In this document: positions 10,890 through 22,854 of the stretch, piece by piece | Layout: each line of letters opens with the position of its first letter | How positions within the stretch are numbered: the first letter of the stretch is position 1 | Assembly (NCBI RefSeq): GCF_025370935.1 | Contig: NC_133494.1 | Coordinates: 2,036,610 to 2,100,609 of the forward strand | Origin: Choristoneura fumiferana | Taxonomy: Eukaryota; Arthropoda; Insecta; Lepidoptera; Tortricidae | DNA length: 64,000 nucleotides | Direction: 5' to 3' | Translations under genes and position numbers: made by a program | Notes under the pieces: generated by a model | Told to the model about the DNA's origin: nothing | Database searches by the model: none | Seen by the model: only the letters and a program-made list of their open reading frames with translations

Positions 10890-12690
10890 CCTATCGATTA
10901 GTATAATAAAATAGTGAGTGTTTGTTTTTTTTTTAATTTTAGTTGGTTCGAGTCCCGAGCGAGGCAAGCGAGTTTTAGAAAATCTTTGAATGCAGTTTTG
11001 TTCCTTTTTAAAAATAAAGGAATGTCTCCTTTAAGTAAAATGAAACAACTTAAGGATTTAAGTTGTAACGGAGATTTATTAACATTGATATACATGAATG
11101 AGGATTTCAACTTTAGAAGACTGCAAAGTCAACAAAACTATTGTTTGTGAAATTTGCCCTCTCTTAATGTACCTAGCTTAGTGATTACTCGTGCAAGAAA
11201 AAAATGTTCTATATACCTTTAATAAAACCAATACATTAAAAAATATAGTTCAGCGATTTTGTTAACGTTTAAGTTTTTATTTCTATTACGCTTTAAAGTT
11301 AATTTGAAGAAGCAATGTAAAGGAAAGCACCCGTGAACATAGAATACACACATATAGGCGAAGAAACATTCAAAATTGAATAAAGATTTTAAATAAGTTT
11401 TTGATAAACTGGCCGGTCTACCAGGATTTCACTAGCAGATTATTATATTGTCACCAGATTTACATAAGTATGCCAAATATCAAGTCAATCGGACCACTGA
11501 AAGGATACTGGGGATAAATAAACAAACAGGGCAAGCAAAAGAAAAGCTTGTAAAAAAAAATAATCTGTTTATTTCAAGCAAAAGAACAAAAAGCCTTTTA
11601 CAATAATTAAAGTGAGTCCTTAATCCTAATTTAAGGATTTTGCGTGGCCTCGATTAGCGAAAGACTGTGTAAAAACTGTCTGTTCCAAAACTACTATATC
11701 AGCGCTGTCACCCGTAAATATTTTGTGTCGTGCCAGAGCCATTTTCCAGCGTGACAGTAAAAAAAAAAAAGTGGCGCCGCGCTTCAATCAACCGCCTTTT
11801 ACAGCCGCCATGACAGTTAGTATACACTGACGGATCTCCTAACACCACTCTAAAACATTTCGCTTCGCGTTTTTTCATTTCTGTAAGTACTGTAGATAGA
11901 TAGGAAGACAAAAACGAGGTGTAAAAGCTATGATTTGAGTTGGGACTACCGGTTTCAAATATAAGCTACATCTGCGTTAGTTTTAATTTTAAAGTCTACA
12001 TTTTTAATTTACTTTGTTTTGCGTGCTGTAGGTAATTCAAACAATTGTTATATCATTATGTATAGTTTTACATTAACCTGTCTAATTTATTTGCACATAA
12101 AAATCCAATTTAGCATTTTAATTAGGCAAATTAAAATATTATCTCAAACAAAAGAAGCCAAAAACGAGGTTTTTAATGATTTCCATGTATTTATTTCATT
12201 ATCATTTTCCTATTGTTTCATTTCTACGAATTTTAGTTCGAAGAAACGGTTCCAAATGTTTCTTTTCCTTTCTCAAATATGTTATCATAAACTTGCTTGT
12301 AGTTAAGGCCTTTGGGAACTGACATGTTCATTATAGTTTGATCAAAGTTCCATAATAAATAAAGATAAAAAAAAAAAAAAAAAACTTGCTTGAAAGCATA
12401 TGGCAAAAAATGCAGCATATGAACAATTTTTAAAACAGGGTAGGTAAGGTAAACGTACGAGTGTTCGTCACTGTCCCAGTAGTTGGCATCTTTAATCTTA
12501 TGTCATTAGCAATAGAGATGACAGCGGGGTGTCGTCCATTGGGCATTAGCGTGTCGAGCACTCGGACGTTTACAATACCTAGCTCTAACCAGTTGATATC
12601 ACTTTTTGGCATCAACATCCTGTGGGCGTACGATAAACTAATTCTTCGCCGACGAAGCCACGGGCAACAGCTAATTAAAAGGAATGACAT
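10890..12690. other. Intergenic, no gene recognised
   Basis: TTTAAAGTTAATTTGAAGAAGCAATG (11291-11316, split here for length) is a small piece of the repeat seen at 17240 and 18870. An 18-base A-run lies at 12368-12385. No exon recognised. Confidence 0.35.
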
Positions 12691-12700
12691 TTATCTTATA

Positions 12701-13143
12701 CAGGGTGTAAGATTCAGATCGGTCAGTATAGGAAAGTCTGAAATTATAAGACCATACGAAGATCTGTTCTTAGGAACCATGTCATACATTTAAGTAACTT
12801 GTAAGTACTCAGCTCGGGAATCAAAACGGGACAATTTGAAAAATAAAACTTATAAGTATTAAAGAATATGAAATACAATGCATTTTATTCATTCTAGATA
12901 TATTAATTGTAACATTTATTGCTTATGACCTACACTATCGATATCCGAATATAAAATAATGTAAGTTTTATTTTTCAAAACGACCGGGTTCTATTCCCGA
13001 CCTGAGTACAAGTTTTTTTTTAAATCTTTGAATGCAATTTTTTCTTGTTACTATAATCGATGACATAGTTCCTAAGAACAGATCTTTGTATGTCTTATAG
13101 TTTCAGACTTTCCCATACTGACCGATTTAAATGTTTCAACCTG
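12701..13143. mobile_element. 443-bp MITE with long inverted arms and TA duplication
   Basis: CAGGGTGTAAGATTCAGATC at the left pairs imperfectly with the right end (…CCGATTTAAATGTTTCAACCTG). The arms continue through GTCAGTATAGGAAAGTCTG and AAGATCTGTTCTTAGGAAC for nearly 190 bases. TA flanks both edges (12699-12700, 13144-13145), as in Tc1/mariner-type insertion. A fragment of one arm is at 39976-40054. Confidence 0.75.
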
Positions 13144-13149
13144 TATATT

Positions 13150-14410
13150 ACCTTTTCTGTATTGCTAATAAATTTTTAAACAATTCGGAGAGCAATACAG
13201 CTATCTAATGGAAAACAAATTGAGTATTAACACCGATGAAAACTTCTAGCGGCCGTCGGCGCCCGCGCTATCTGAATAATAAATGTGCTGCCCTAGAATA
13301 CTCTATTGCGCCCTACTGAGCCAATAAGAAGCATCGCAAAATAATAGCTTTAACCTACCAATATTACAAGAGTAAAGTTTATAGTTTGCTGGTAGATATC
13401 CTAGCCTTGAACAGAAGGTAAGCCTTGCATGTTTTAAACTTTAGACATTTTCACTCATACATAACTAATATATCTCGGAACTTTTCATTTCTTTTCATTC
13501 ATTAACAAATAATAAATAACGTGGAACAATTGACACCAATTGCGCTAGTCCCAAACTAAGCAAGACTTTACTACGGGTACTAGGCAACGGATAAACATAA
13601 AGTACCCGGCGGTAAAGATTGAACATCGGTCTCTGGAAAAAGTTAATGAGGGCTATCGCGTATGAATTCGCCGCTAGAGGCGCTAGTGTAGCGTGAGGAC
13701 TCCGAAATGTCAAATCTCATAGTTTTTGGGTGAGCTACGCGGGTTTATTAAAACTTAGAATAATTTTGTGAATATTTTGCATTACCTGAAATTAATTATG
13801 GCAATTATGCGTTTCTAGGCAATGAATGTCTGTGTTTTGAGACAGTTTTGTCTTTCGGAAACTTTTGTCCTCCTTTTTTTCCGAACAAAACGGGACTACG
13901 CAACACTGTGGTTGCTAGATATTTTTATGGTACGGTTTTAAGGGTTCGATTCTGCTCGCATAACTGAGATACTATTGTTCTGTTACTTTTTAAAAATATA
14001 ACCACTATTAATATTTTTCATTTATATTTTCACTCATTCATATTCATTAATATTTTCACGAAATATGAGACGTCATGTCATGTCACGAATAAATGTTTTC
14101 TTTCTCTCTTTCATACAAATTAAATGTAATTTTTAATGTATACGATACAATACCAAATTGACGGCACGTTCATTGAAATGTGTTTATCTTAGAGATGTCA
14201 AATAAATGTCAAAAGTTATTCAAAGGCCCCCGTACCAAGAGCGCATGTCCGATACACTGATTTAACGATTATAAACTTTGTGGATGAATAAAATGATCTA
14301 CATATAAGTTTTTTGAAAATGTTACAAAACAAAAGTAGCTTAGTTTTGTGAGTAGAATCGAACCTTTAATTTAAAGTCCCATGGTCAGAGACATCCTGTA
14401 TAATTCGTGT
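13150..14410. other. Intergenic, no gene recognised
   Basis: Unique-looking AT-rich DNA with no open frame resembling a known family. Confidence 0.35.
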
Positions 14411-14415
14411 CTCTA

Positions 14416-14792
14416 CAGCGTGTATTTTTGATACTACCTCAAAGTCCTCAAACTGTAACTAGACGAATATTTAAGTGTTGTGAACCGATATCAAAACAAA
14501 TTTTTAATTTAGAATTCACTACCAGAGCGTAATTAATTTTTGAAATATTTTCGAGCGGCAATACCTTAATGCGTACAATAAGATACGAGAGAGAGAAGCG
14601 TTCTGTGACAGCTGTCACGTCAACAAGTGCGACATTTTGAACAAAAACAAAGTAGTATCACGTAGTGATACATTGCGTGCTAATTAATTTTATGAGGAAA
14701 ATAATAAGTATTTTTTTTTACTTTATTTTATTAATATTAGGGCTTTCACTAACTACCCTTAAAGTTTGAGGTAGTATCAAAAATACACGCTG
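14416..14792. mobile_element. MITE with CAGCGTGTATTTTTGATAC inverted repeats
   Basis: The left end CAGCGTGTATTTTTGATACT pairs with the right end AGTATCAAAAATACACGCTG for at least 28 bases, extending through ACCTCAAA. TA is present on both sides (14414-14415, 14793-14794). It is 377 bases, has no coding and an internal (GA)n patch. Tc1/mariner-type MITE. Confidence 0.8.
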
Positions 14793-14799
14793 TATAATT

Positions 14800-16070
14800 T
14801 CATACAGTTTGAACCGCAACGTTACAAATCTTTCCGTCTACTTCTGTATCCCGAAAAATTGCAAAGTTCCTGCGGGATGGCGACAGACAAATTACCAAAA
14901 AAAGTAATTAGGGAATTCTTTACGGCAAAGGTCTTCGATTTAAGGTATTGTTCTCACATTTTAAATGAAGATTTGGTAGTCTAGACGGCGTAATGAGTGT
15001 CTTAAATCCGATTAAATAATTAATTACTTTTAATGGTGAATTCAAATTCAAATTCATCTTGTATTAAAAGTAAAACTCTGAGTTTACGTTTAATTTCTAA
15101 GACTAAAAGCTATTTGACAAGCCCCGGCTTTGTGCGATTGTAGTTTTGGAGAAAGGGTGGGGAAAAATTAAAAAAAAATCTTAATAAGAAGTCACGGGAT
15201 GCATTCAAAATTGTGGCAATCTCTAAAGTTGAACTTTAAGGTACGAGTAGGTACTTAACAGTTTTTTTTTACCATTAGACTTGTATTTCTTTTTTTTTAA
15301 TCAGGCGGATATTTAGATTTTATTTATTTATTTATTATTTCATTCATACTTTTATAATTCGGTGAAAATGGTAGCTGAAAAGTATTACAACATATATATT
15401 AAGAATGGGCTAGTTAATAGTTTTCATTTCGTACCTACATTGCTACAATAGAGGTTTTTTTTTCGTAATTACCTCGCCATATTTTTTTTCACGGACGGCA
15501 TATTGAAATATCATTCACCCTATATTACTCGGACAGTTATGATGAATCTACTGATACCTTTATTTAGTCGTATGGCATTATAAATATGTGGGCAATCAGG
15601 GAACAGCTTTGAGGTTGCTAAGCCAGGCAGCTACGTCAGGAGTCAGATCGTCCAAGTCCTGAGCAGGTCCCGGGTAGGAATGAAGGGGACAGCACTGATA
15701 CCTCATATGTTCAAATTAGCCGCTTGGGCTGCAGAGAGAACCAAATAAATATGCAAACTTACATTACCAACATACATTAGGTACACTTCATATGGGCAGT
15801 CGGGTAAAAATGTAAAGTTACACGGAAAAAAATGAATTCTTTGACCAAGAATATTCATAGTCTCAGGAATATTGTTTAAATCCAAGTATTTTTTTTAAGT
15901 AACATAATAGTTTTAACCCAAGACAATATTTGTCTTCATCCAATACAATATGGCGTCCGGCTATAATACGAAATATTATGTTCTTGACCAAGGGTATATA
16001 TATATTGTCTTACCTAATCTAAGACATTTTTTTCCGTGTACCTCATTTCATTATCTTATCTTAAAGCTAA
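14800..16070. other. Intergenic, no gene recognised
   Basis: T-rich. 15880-15930 and 15978-16031 are partly complementary (AATATTTGTCTT / AAGACATTTTTTTCCGTGTA). No gene. Confidence 0.3.
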
Positions 16071-16077
16071 TGAATTC

Positions 16078-16287
16078 CACTAATATATATAAATGTGAAA
16101 GTTTGAAAGTCGGTCGGTTCATCTTTTGTTGTTACCTCTTCACGTCTAAACCGATTTAGATGAAATTCAGTATACGATAGTGAGTCCCGGGGAAGGACAT
16201 AGGATCGGTTATCCTGGAAAATTACATAGGTCCTGAGGAATAGCTACAACACATTCAACGCGGACGGAGTCGTGGGCAACAGCTAAG
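16078..16287 (+). mobile_element. Helitron-like non-autonomous element ending CAACAGCTAAG
   Basis: Starts CACTAATATATATAAATGTG and runs through TTACCTCTTCACGTCTAAAC, GAGTCCCGGGGAAGGACATA and GACGGAGTCGTGGGCAACAG. Family consensus ends resemble TC...CTAG, as in Helitrons, but the class is my inference. Relatives: 21702, 24742, 38637, 43898, 46286, 55193. Confidence 0.6.
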
Positions 16288-16369
16288 TAGTAAAATATAA
16301 ACTATCTTAAAAGAATTTGGTATTTTTAACCGATGAAAAAAAACGAGGGAGGTTGAGTCGACGCGTATA

Positions 16370-16690
16370 TTTTTTTTATGCATAACTTTTTACAGAGTAG
16401 TCTGATTTTGATAATTCTTGGTTTATTGGAAAGCGTATACCTCATTGGTGGTCCCATTTAAATTTGGTAAAAATATTCGTACCCTTAGGGTAGGAAAACA
16501 GGGGGTGATTGATTGTTCAGTCACTGATTGTAATTTATGACCAGGCATAACTTTTTACAGAGTAGTTCGATTTTCATAATTCTTTTTTTTGGATAGGGTA
16601 TACCTTGAAGTTGTTATTATATAAGTTTGGAAAAAAAATTACCCCAAGGGTGGGAAAAAAGTATAAAATAACAACTTTAAAAAAAAAAAT
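16370..16690. repeat. Two degenerate direct units of GCATAACTTTTTACAGAGTAG
   Basis: GCATAACTTTTTACAGAGTA occurs near 16380 and 16544. Each unit is followed by GATTTT[GC]ATAATTCTT, a GTATACCT block and a GGGTGGGAAAA/GGGTAGGAAAA block. An older tandem repeat. Confidence 0.6.
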
Positions 16691-16691
16691 A

Positions 16692-16916
16692 ACCGCCGAA
16701 TAAACGGAATAACAAAAAATAATAAACCTTTTTCTCCTTTCTCTCCTATTTAACCTTAATCTAGGTAGGTACTAGTTCGAAGTCGGTGCCTCAGCACTAG
16801 CCATCAGGAGTGGACCTATACCGTGTGTGGCCTATAAGAGGGGCAAATAATTAAAACGTACATCGTACTCGTCGAACTCAACAACATTACTTCAGCAACT
16901 TTTAAAAATAATTACT
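16692..16916. repeat. Left arm of a repeat mosaic (inverted copies at 17450-17640, 19463-19552)
   Basis: CTATTTAACCTTAATCTAGG...GTCGGTGCCTCAGCACTAGCC recurs inverted at 17516-17640, and GTGTGGCCTATAAGAGGGGC recurs forward near 18666 and inverted near 19540. Confidence 0.6.
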
Positions 16917-16920
16917 CTTA

Positions 16921-17218
16921 CATCCCAGCCTATACACGTCCCACTGCTGGGCACGGGCCTCCTCTCAGAACAAGAGGGCTTGGGCCATAGTTCCCACGCG
17001 GGCCCAGTGCGGATTGGGAACTTCGCACGCACCATTGAATCGCTTCGCAGGTTTGTGCAGGTTTCCTCACGATGTTTTCCTTCACCGCAAAGCTCGTGGT
17101 AAATTTCAAATTTAATTCCGCACATGAATTTCGAAAAACTCAGAGGTGCGAGCCGGGGTTCGAACCCACGACCCTCTGCTTGAGAGGCGATAGGTCAAAC
17201 CACTAGGCCACCATGGCT
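16921..17218 (-). mobile_element. tRNA-derived SINE (CAGCAGTGGGACG family), full-length
   Basis: In reverse orientation, from CATCCCAGCCTATACACGTC to GTTTGACCTATCGCCTCTCA (minus-strand A-box side) and the GCCATGGTGGCC 5' end. The B-box-like GGGTTCGAACCCCGGC is intact. It sits inside the inverted mosaic at 16.7-17.6 kb. Confidence 0.85.
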
Positions 17219-17235
17219 TCTTCTTCTTCTTTTTT

Positions 17236-17350
17236 AATTTTTATTACACTTTAAAGTTTATTCGAAGAAGCAATGTAAAGCAAAATGTTTGATATTTGTA
17301 GCGTGACAGGCGACGTCAGTTGGGTTCTAGGATGGCGTACATTGAATTTA
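17236..17350. repeat. Inverted-repeat arm matching 18782-18905
   Basis: TTACACTTTAAAGTTTATTC, GAAGAAGCAATGTAAAGCAA and GTTCTAGGATGGCGTACATT occur here and, inverted, at 18782-18905, about 1.4 kb apart. Confidence 0.65.
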
Positions 17351-17649
17351 CGATTAAGTTTGTTAGAAAAAAAACAAAACTTAAGTTTTGATTTTAATTA
17401 AGTGGGACCATGATGATCCAATTACCATGATCTATAGAGCCTCTGTTTTAAATATTATCCCCGGTTCTGGGCCACACATTGTATAGTCGTCTATTTGATG
17501 GGCTTCTATCACTTCTGATGGCTAAGTGCTGAGGCACCGACTTCAAACTAGTACCTAGATTAAGGTTAAATAGGAGGAAAGGACAAAAAGGTTTATTATT
17601 TTTTGCTTTTTGGTTCTTTCGGCGGTTTAATTTTTTAATTCCATTTACG

Positions 17650-18600
17650 TTATAGTTCCGCCAGTCTTTCATTGATCATTATTCAAACTGCTGGTTAAAA
17701 GCTGGACATATGTAGCTTACGACCCGCTTCCGGCTGCCGGAAGTTTGTTTAGGACAATATTAGTTTAACCGTCTATTAGAGCAGTTAATCGGAGTTTAAC
17801 CCCAAGTAGACAACGCCAGTTAACAAAGGTTTAAATTGGGGGTAAAATGACCCCCCTTTCATAAGGCTAGCGGTCTGCCCCGGCTTTGCACGGTTGTAGT
17901 ACTGAAAAAAAAGATGAAAAATAAAAATATAGTCTAATCAAGGGAAGTAAATTTTTCCATCACTTTTTTGTTAATGTTACACACATGCAAAACTGCGACG
18001 CCATTAGTTATTGTTTACCTACTTACATATATTAAATACGTTTTATTTCTCTTGTGAAAAATTACCTACATAACTGGTGGTTAAAACCCATATCTGTTGC
18101 GTGGTTGAGGAGGTGTTAGCGGATATACACATAGACATACATGAAAAGCGACTTTGATGTATAATGTCACACACAGTAGATACATATATTATGTATGTAA
18201 GAGGTTTTAATCATCGTAGGTATTTTGTCATCATTTTGACTGTGTCGTCAAAAGACATGTATTATTAGGGTACATAAATCTAAGAAATCTTCGTAAATAA
18301 CACAGTTACAGTAAACTATTCAAACTAATAGTCCACATAAATGTGTTTTGTATATCTCAACTTCTCAAGATAATGTTCCGTACACCATCATAACTTTATG
18401 GTGTGTATGTGGGTCAAATAGTGTCTAACCGAGGTAGGGTTTTCGGCAGAAACCAAAACGACGATTTACATGTAGGTGCGTACAAACATGTCAAATTGTC
18501 TGAAATATAGAGTTTTTAACGATACACCTAAGTAGTTTTTTTTTAATAAATAAAATATTTATTCGCGACAAAAAAGAAAAAGTAGTTTAAACTTTCTCGA
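17650..18600. other. Intergenic, no gene recognised
   Basis: Between the arms of the 17.2/18.8 kb inverted repeat. No exon or named repeat recognised. Confidence 0.35.
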
Positions 18601-18659
18601 TTTTCATTCTTAATTACGGCCCACTTCCGGAACTCGATAATACTTCGACCAAATCATAG

Positions 18660-18905
18660 GTACCGGGTGTGGCCTGTAATACGAGCAAATAATTAAAATA
18701 TAGAGCATACTCGTCAAACTAAACAACATTAGTTCAGCGACTTTTAAAAATAATGGAGTCTATAGATTTTCCCTTTTTCATACAATTTTTTTATCAATGT
18801 ACGCCATCCTAGAATCCAACTGATGTCGCCTGTTACCATCCTGTCACGCTACAAATATCAAACATTTTGCTTTACATTGCTTCTTCGAATAAACTTTAAA
18901 GTGTA
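18660..18905. repeat. Right arms of the 16.8-19.5 kb repeat mosaic
   Basis: Contains GGTGTGGCCTGTAATACGAG (forward relative to 16815) and then the inverted copy of 17236-17350. Confidence 0.6.
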
Positions 18906-18918
18906 ATAAAATAAAAAT

Positions 18919-19322
18919 CTTCGCACCCAGCGGCAGCGATCCATTCTGGCTGTGTGTCCTGCCCATCTCCACTTCCGGCGCTCAACTTCCTCCACCACAT
19001 CTACGACTTTCGTCTTTTGCCTGATCCACTCCTTTTTTTTCCGATGCATCAGAGTTACGCCAAGCATTAGCCTCTCCATTGCCCTCTGTGCAACCCGAAG
19101 TTTCTCAGCAGACTTTTCGGACAGGGTCGTTGTCTCCATACCATAAGTGAAAACCGGCAGGACACACTGGTTGAATACTTTGGTCTTCAAATGTTGCGAG
19201 ATTTTTTTTGAGCGCAGGATTGAGCTGTTCGCTCCAAAGGCTGCCCATGCCTGGGAAATCCTTCTATCCACTTCTGCGACCTGGTCCTCCATCCCAAGAG
19301 TAATCTTGAGATCTTCCAAGAG
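18919..19322 (-). mobile_element. RTE-clade LINE, inverted 5' segment of a twin-primed insertion
   Basis: The minus strand encodes the end of an RTE-type reverse transcriptase: QHLKTKVFNQCVLPVFTYGM, AQRAMERLMLGVTLMHRKKK, then RRKWRWAGHTARMDRCRWVR. The frame is open over this stretch. It stops at 18919, beside a copy of AAAATAAAAAT (18908-18918). The protein's next part lies on the opposite strand at 19323-19443, giving the structure expected from twin priming. Confidence 0.8.
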
Positions 19323-19443
19323 ATACTGAGTGGAACCCGGACATTAACTGGATGAAGGTGGCAGGGGACAGACAGACGTGGAAACGTGAAGAGGAGGCCT
19401 ACGTTCGAAGACGCACGCAACAAGGGCTGCTATAGATAGATAG
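19323..19443 (+). mobile_element. RTE-clade LINE, forward 3' segment of the same insertion
   Basis: Encodes WNPDINWMKVAGDRQTWKRE then EEAYVRRRTQQGLL and a stop, which is the C-terminal end of the same kind of protein. A (GATA)n-like tail and a second AAAATAAAAAT (19444-19454) follow. About 25 residues between WVRR and WNPD are missing. Confidence 0.78.
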
Positions 19444-19454
19444 AAAATAAAAAT

Positions 19455-20110
19455 AATTATTTCTAAAAGTCGCTGAGCTAATGTTGTTCAGTTTGAAGAC
19501 GATACGATCTATGTTTTAATTATTTACTTGTGTTACAGGCCACACCCGGTATAAAAATAAAGAAATCTAGTTTATTCGTATTTACTCGAACGTGAAGATG
19601 TCAATAATTATTTGTACACAAATTGAATAGCGGGTGGCCACAATGCACAAATCACGAAGGTACAACGTCGCGTATCATCCAAGAATACCAAGTTTCTGCG
19701 GTTCGTCGCAACCGCAACCAAATTTTCGGCCAATTTAAAGCCGAAACCGTAAGTGTAACCGAATCTGGCTGAAACCAAATCTTTAGTCACACCAAGGTGA
19801 AGCTTGTACCAAACTGCAATAACAGTAAAAATTTAAATCCACGTCATAACGTGAGGGTCCGCCATGAATTTTAATGATGGTTAAGCTGACCGCCGAGATG
19901 GTACGATCGATACCTTGTTTTGATTACAATACAATTTCGTAACACATCTCGTGTCTACGTGATGTGTATCAAAACCATAACGTCGTTGCTACTGCAATAC
20001 CGCGTAACTAGCATTTTCCATAAGGTACAATTTTCATTGTCAGAACTGTCAACGACGATAACTGAATATAATCAGACCAATCACATACTAAATGAAACGA
20101 GTATTGTACG
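19455..20110. other. Repeat-mosaic remnant and intergenic DNA
   Basis: 19463-19552 is an inverted copy of the GGCCACACCCGGTA repeat. The rest (to 20110) holds nothing recognised. Confidence 0.4.
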
Positions 20111-20113
20111 GTT

Positions 20114-20409
20114 GGTGTGAACGTGCCTTTATAGAGTGATGTGGTTAGTGTTGTGTGCTACCCTGCATTTGACAGAGGCAATAAAAATGGGGGTAGTTGT
20201 GCGCCGGTGTTGTTTCGCCGGGTAGTCGCGCGAGCAGGGCGGTGGCGCGCTGTGCGCGTGTTGCGCCAGCCGCCGAGTTGCGTTGCTCCTAGGAAGAAGA
20301 GCTATTACGAATTAGCCCGAAACATGTGAAGCTAAACTCGATTTAAGACGTGAGTTATCCGTTACAATATCATTTAATATGAGTGAGTCTCACGGTAGTT
20401 TCATGTTCA
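20114..20409 (+). repeat. GCCCGAAACATGT repeat, copy 1
   Basis: Shares GTTAGTGTTGTGTGCTACCC, a GTGCGCGTGTTGC block, ATTAGCCCGAAACATGT and CTAAACTCGATTTAAGACGT with 39389-39690. The conserved core is a short hairpin immediately followed by CGAAAC. No coding. Confidence 0.7.
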
Positions 20410-20741
20410 GACCAAATCACACTTTTATTTTTATTGAGTCGCCTTAAGTGTCAGAGACTCTTCAAAAGTCAAAGAGACAAAGATACTCCTTGCTTTTGTT
20501 TACTTGTTCTTAGTTTTTAATTTTATATGAGGTGCTTTAAAGATGATGGGGGGCGTGTAGTCGGTTTTTTTTTAATTATACGTCTTTAAATAATAATGTT
20601 GCAACTAGCCACCGCCATGTTTCCAGCATACGCTGAGATTGGAATTCATTGTCGGAACGTAGCTGGTTTATTTCAAATTTTCTGATATTGTACCGAATTT
20701 GATTGATACACACCTCAACTATGTAATTAATTATGTTGTGG

Positions 20742-21018
20742 CAATAAATGTTTTCTTTTTATTTTTATTTTTTTAATCATTATATACAACTGGGAAGGGA
20801 AGGTCCAGACAATGCCGCACTCTCGTTGGGTCAAACTTCGGCTGCACTTAACCAACTCCCTGGAATTTACTACGAGGAGGGAGTTGGAGGGGTTTCTAAT
20901 CGACCCAAAGAGGTTCAGGCATTTGATGGAAAGCCGGGGGAGGGGCATGCATTCTCCCGTTAAGCTCTGCGAGGTGCTTGGGTCAGTGGTTCTTCCTAAC
21001 TTCTTAGTTGGTTACTAA
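20742..21018 (+). mobile_element. Unidentified element fragment with GC-rich open frame
   Basis: A 68-codon open frame at 20812-21018 (starting MPHSRWVKLRLHLTNSLEFT) is flanked by LINE-like tails (GGCAATAAATGTTTTCTTTT at 20740). The frame is GC-rich against its AT-rich surroundings and adjoins an RTE remnant. I do not recognise the protein; it could be a chance frame in a retroelement. Confidence 0.3.
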
Positions 21019-21505
21019 CAGAAGTGGCAATGGGCAGGCCACGTCTCCCGAAGAACAGAACTGTTGGGGGAGAAAAGTGGTTCTCGAGGGGCGACCACAA
21101 ACTGGAGACGCAGCGTTGGCAGACCTCCTACTAGGTCTTCTTCTCGTGTCGATGGCTTCACTCGTTCAATGTATCCGCGACCAGAAAGTAGCGGTGTTTA
21201 TGGCCCTGTCCGTTGCATCTCGGAGGTCTCGCTCTGCACAGGTGGACGGGCATGCTGGACAGGACATCAAATGCGACATGTTCTGGGAAGCCGTCCCTCA
21301 GCCACACTGAGTAGACCTGGGTGGGCCTACTGGGTAGACCGACAAGATCGCGACATTTGCAGACCAGTGGATGCAATTGGAAAGTTGTTGTTCGTTGTTC
21401 AAGTTGGCCTTGTAAGGGGAGGCCTTTGTTCAACAGTAGAGGGAGATCAGCGTTGTTCGCAAGGCGGTAGTTTTTGTTGATTTGTGTCGAATATTGTCAC
21501 GAGCA
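21019..21505 (+). mobile_element. RTE-clade LINE remnant with 3' end
   Basis: AGAAGTGGCAATGGGCAGGC to GGGGAGAAAAGTGGTTCTCG matches the K-W-Q-WAGH...WGRKV segment of the copy at 52.4 kb. A later part (AAGGGGAGGCCTTTGTTCAA) matches the C-terminal GEAFVQQW region of the family. The frame is broken several times. It ends at a CAAATGTTTTCTTTCC tail. Confidence 0.65.
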
Positions 21506-21701
21506 AATGTTTTCTTTCCTTCCTTCGGTTGGTAATTATGGTAATAGCGATATTATGTTTTTTCCCTTCTTATACAACGTGTTATTTTTGATTTCTTTTA
21601 ATTTTAAAGAAACATTCAACAGATCAAATTAAACTGGAACGAAATTTGTGACCTGACTCTTACTATTTAAATGATAATCAAGTATTATAACTTATTTATT
21701 G

Positions 21702-21866
21702 AATTCGGTTATCGCTATCCCGCGGGAACTTTGAAATTTTCCGGGATAAAAACTATCCTATATCCTTCCCCGGGACTCAAGCTATCTGTATACCGTTTAG
21801 GTTTAGACGTGATGAAGTAACAAACAAACAGACTTACAAACTTTCGCATTTATAATATTACTGGGA
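21702..21866 (-). mobile_element. Helitron-like non-autonomous fragment
   Basis: CGCTATCCCGCGGGAACTTT, CCGGGATAAAAACTATCCTA and a CTTTCGCATTTATAATATTA end. Truncated; lacks the GCAACAGCTAG end. Confidence 0.6.
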
Positions 21867-21952
21867 TGGGATAGTGGGATTCACGATAAAACGGGAGGTA
21901 CTCGTTAAATTTGTGAATCTTATAATATGATCATTAACAATAACTGTAAATT

Positions 21953-22076
21953 GAAAATACAAAATGAAATATAGATGCACAGAAAAACCAGAAAAATAAG
22001 ACCAGCACTGGGAATCGAACCCAGGTCCTCGGTATTCCGTACCGCGTGCTATACCGCTACGCCACTGCTGGTCAAC
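21953..22076 (-). mobile_element. tRNA-like SINE (TTTTTCTG-tail family)
   Basis: The minus strand gives GACCAGCAGTGGCGTAGCGG, a CGGTACGGAATACCG hairpin, GGGTTCGATTCCCAG and GCTGGTC, close to a tRNA cloverleaf of ~75 nt, followed by a TTTTTCTGGTTTTTCTGTG tail. The anticodon loop lacks the normal U33, and the same tail occurs on every copy, so I call it a SINE rather than a tRNA gene. Confidence 0.75.
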
Positions 22077-22854
22077 GGTACAGACACGAATTTCCCCTAT
22101 GCACCTCATATCTCACCTTGTTAAAAATTTGGAATTGAAATAAAAAATACAAAAAGATTCCAAAAAAACAATCTTAATAACTGTAAACTTAATATATTTG
22201 GCTGTTATGTTTTTTTTTATTTGACCAAAGCAGCTTTGCAGCATTTATCAATAATCTGAACCATCTGTTGAAGTTAAAGGAAATTAAAAAAAAACACGGC
22301 GTAGACCATTATCATTACATCTCGGCGAAACTTTAGAAGCTCTCTAGGTAGTCACAATAAGCGCACGTCGTAAACAAGCTGTAAGCCCGGTTTCACATAT
22401 AAAGCGGAGATTAACCGGAGTTTAATCGACGATTAAGGAGCTAATACGGAACAAAGACCAGAGTTTCATATTATTAGAAAAGTTTGGCGGGAATAATAAC
22501 AAAGATGCACGGACTGCTGGATGTGGGATTAATTGAACTAGAATAGTTAATTATTTATCATGTTAAGATGGGGCAACGAGCGTGCGGGTCACTTGACGGG
22601 AAGCACGCCCGCGGACACCCGCAACACGAATGCTCGTTTTTTAATAAGTACAAGTAGCCTATGTCACTCTCCGGCCCATAAACAATCTCTGTGCCAAAAA
22701 TCACGTCGATCTGTCGCTCCGTTTCGACGTGAAAGATGGACAAACATATAAACATACAAACACACACACTTTCGCATTTATAATATTAGTATGGATTGCT
22801 CGTTTAGGTATTAGATTAGATATATTTTTTATATGATACATATACTAGCGACGC

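Noticed and set aside
21995..22076. Possible true tRNA gene
   Set aside because: The same head plus TTTTTCTG tail occurs in four copies, anticodon-loop U33 is absent and stems vary; it is a SINE head.
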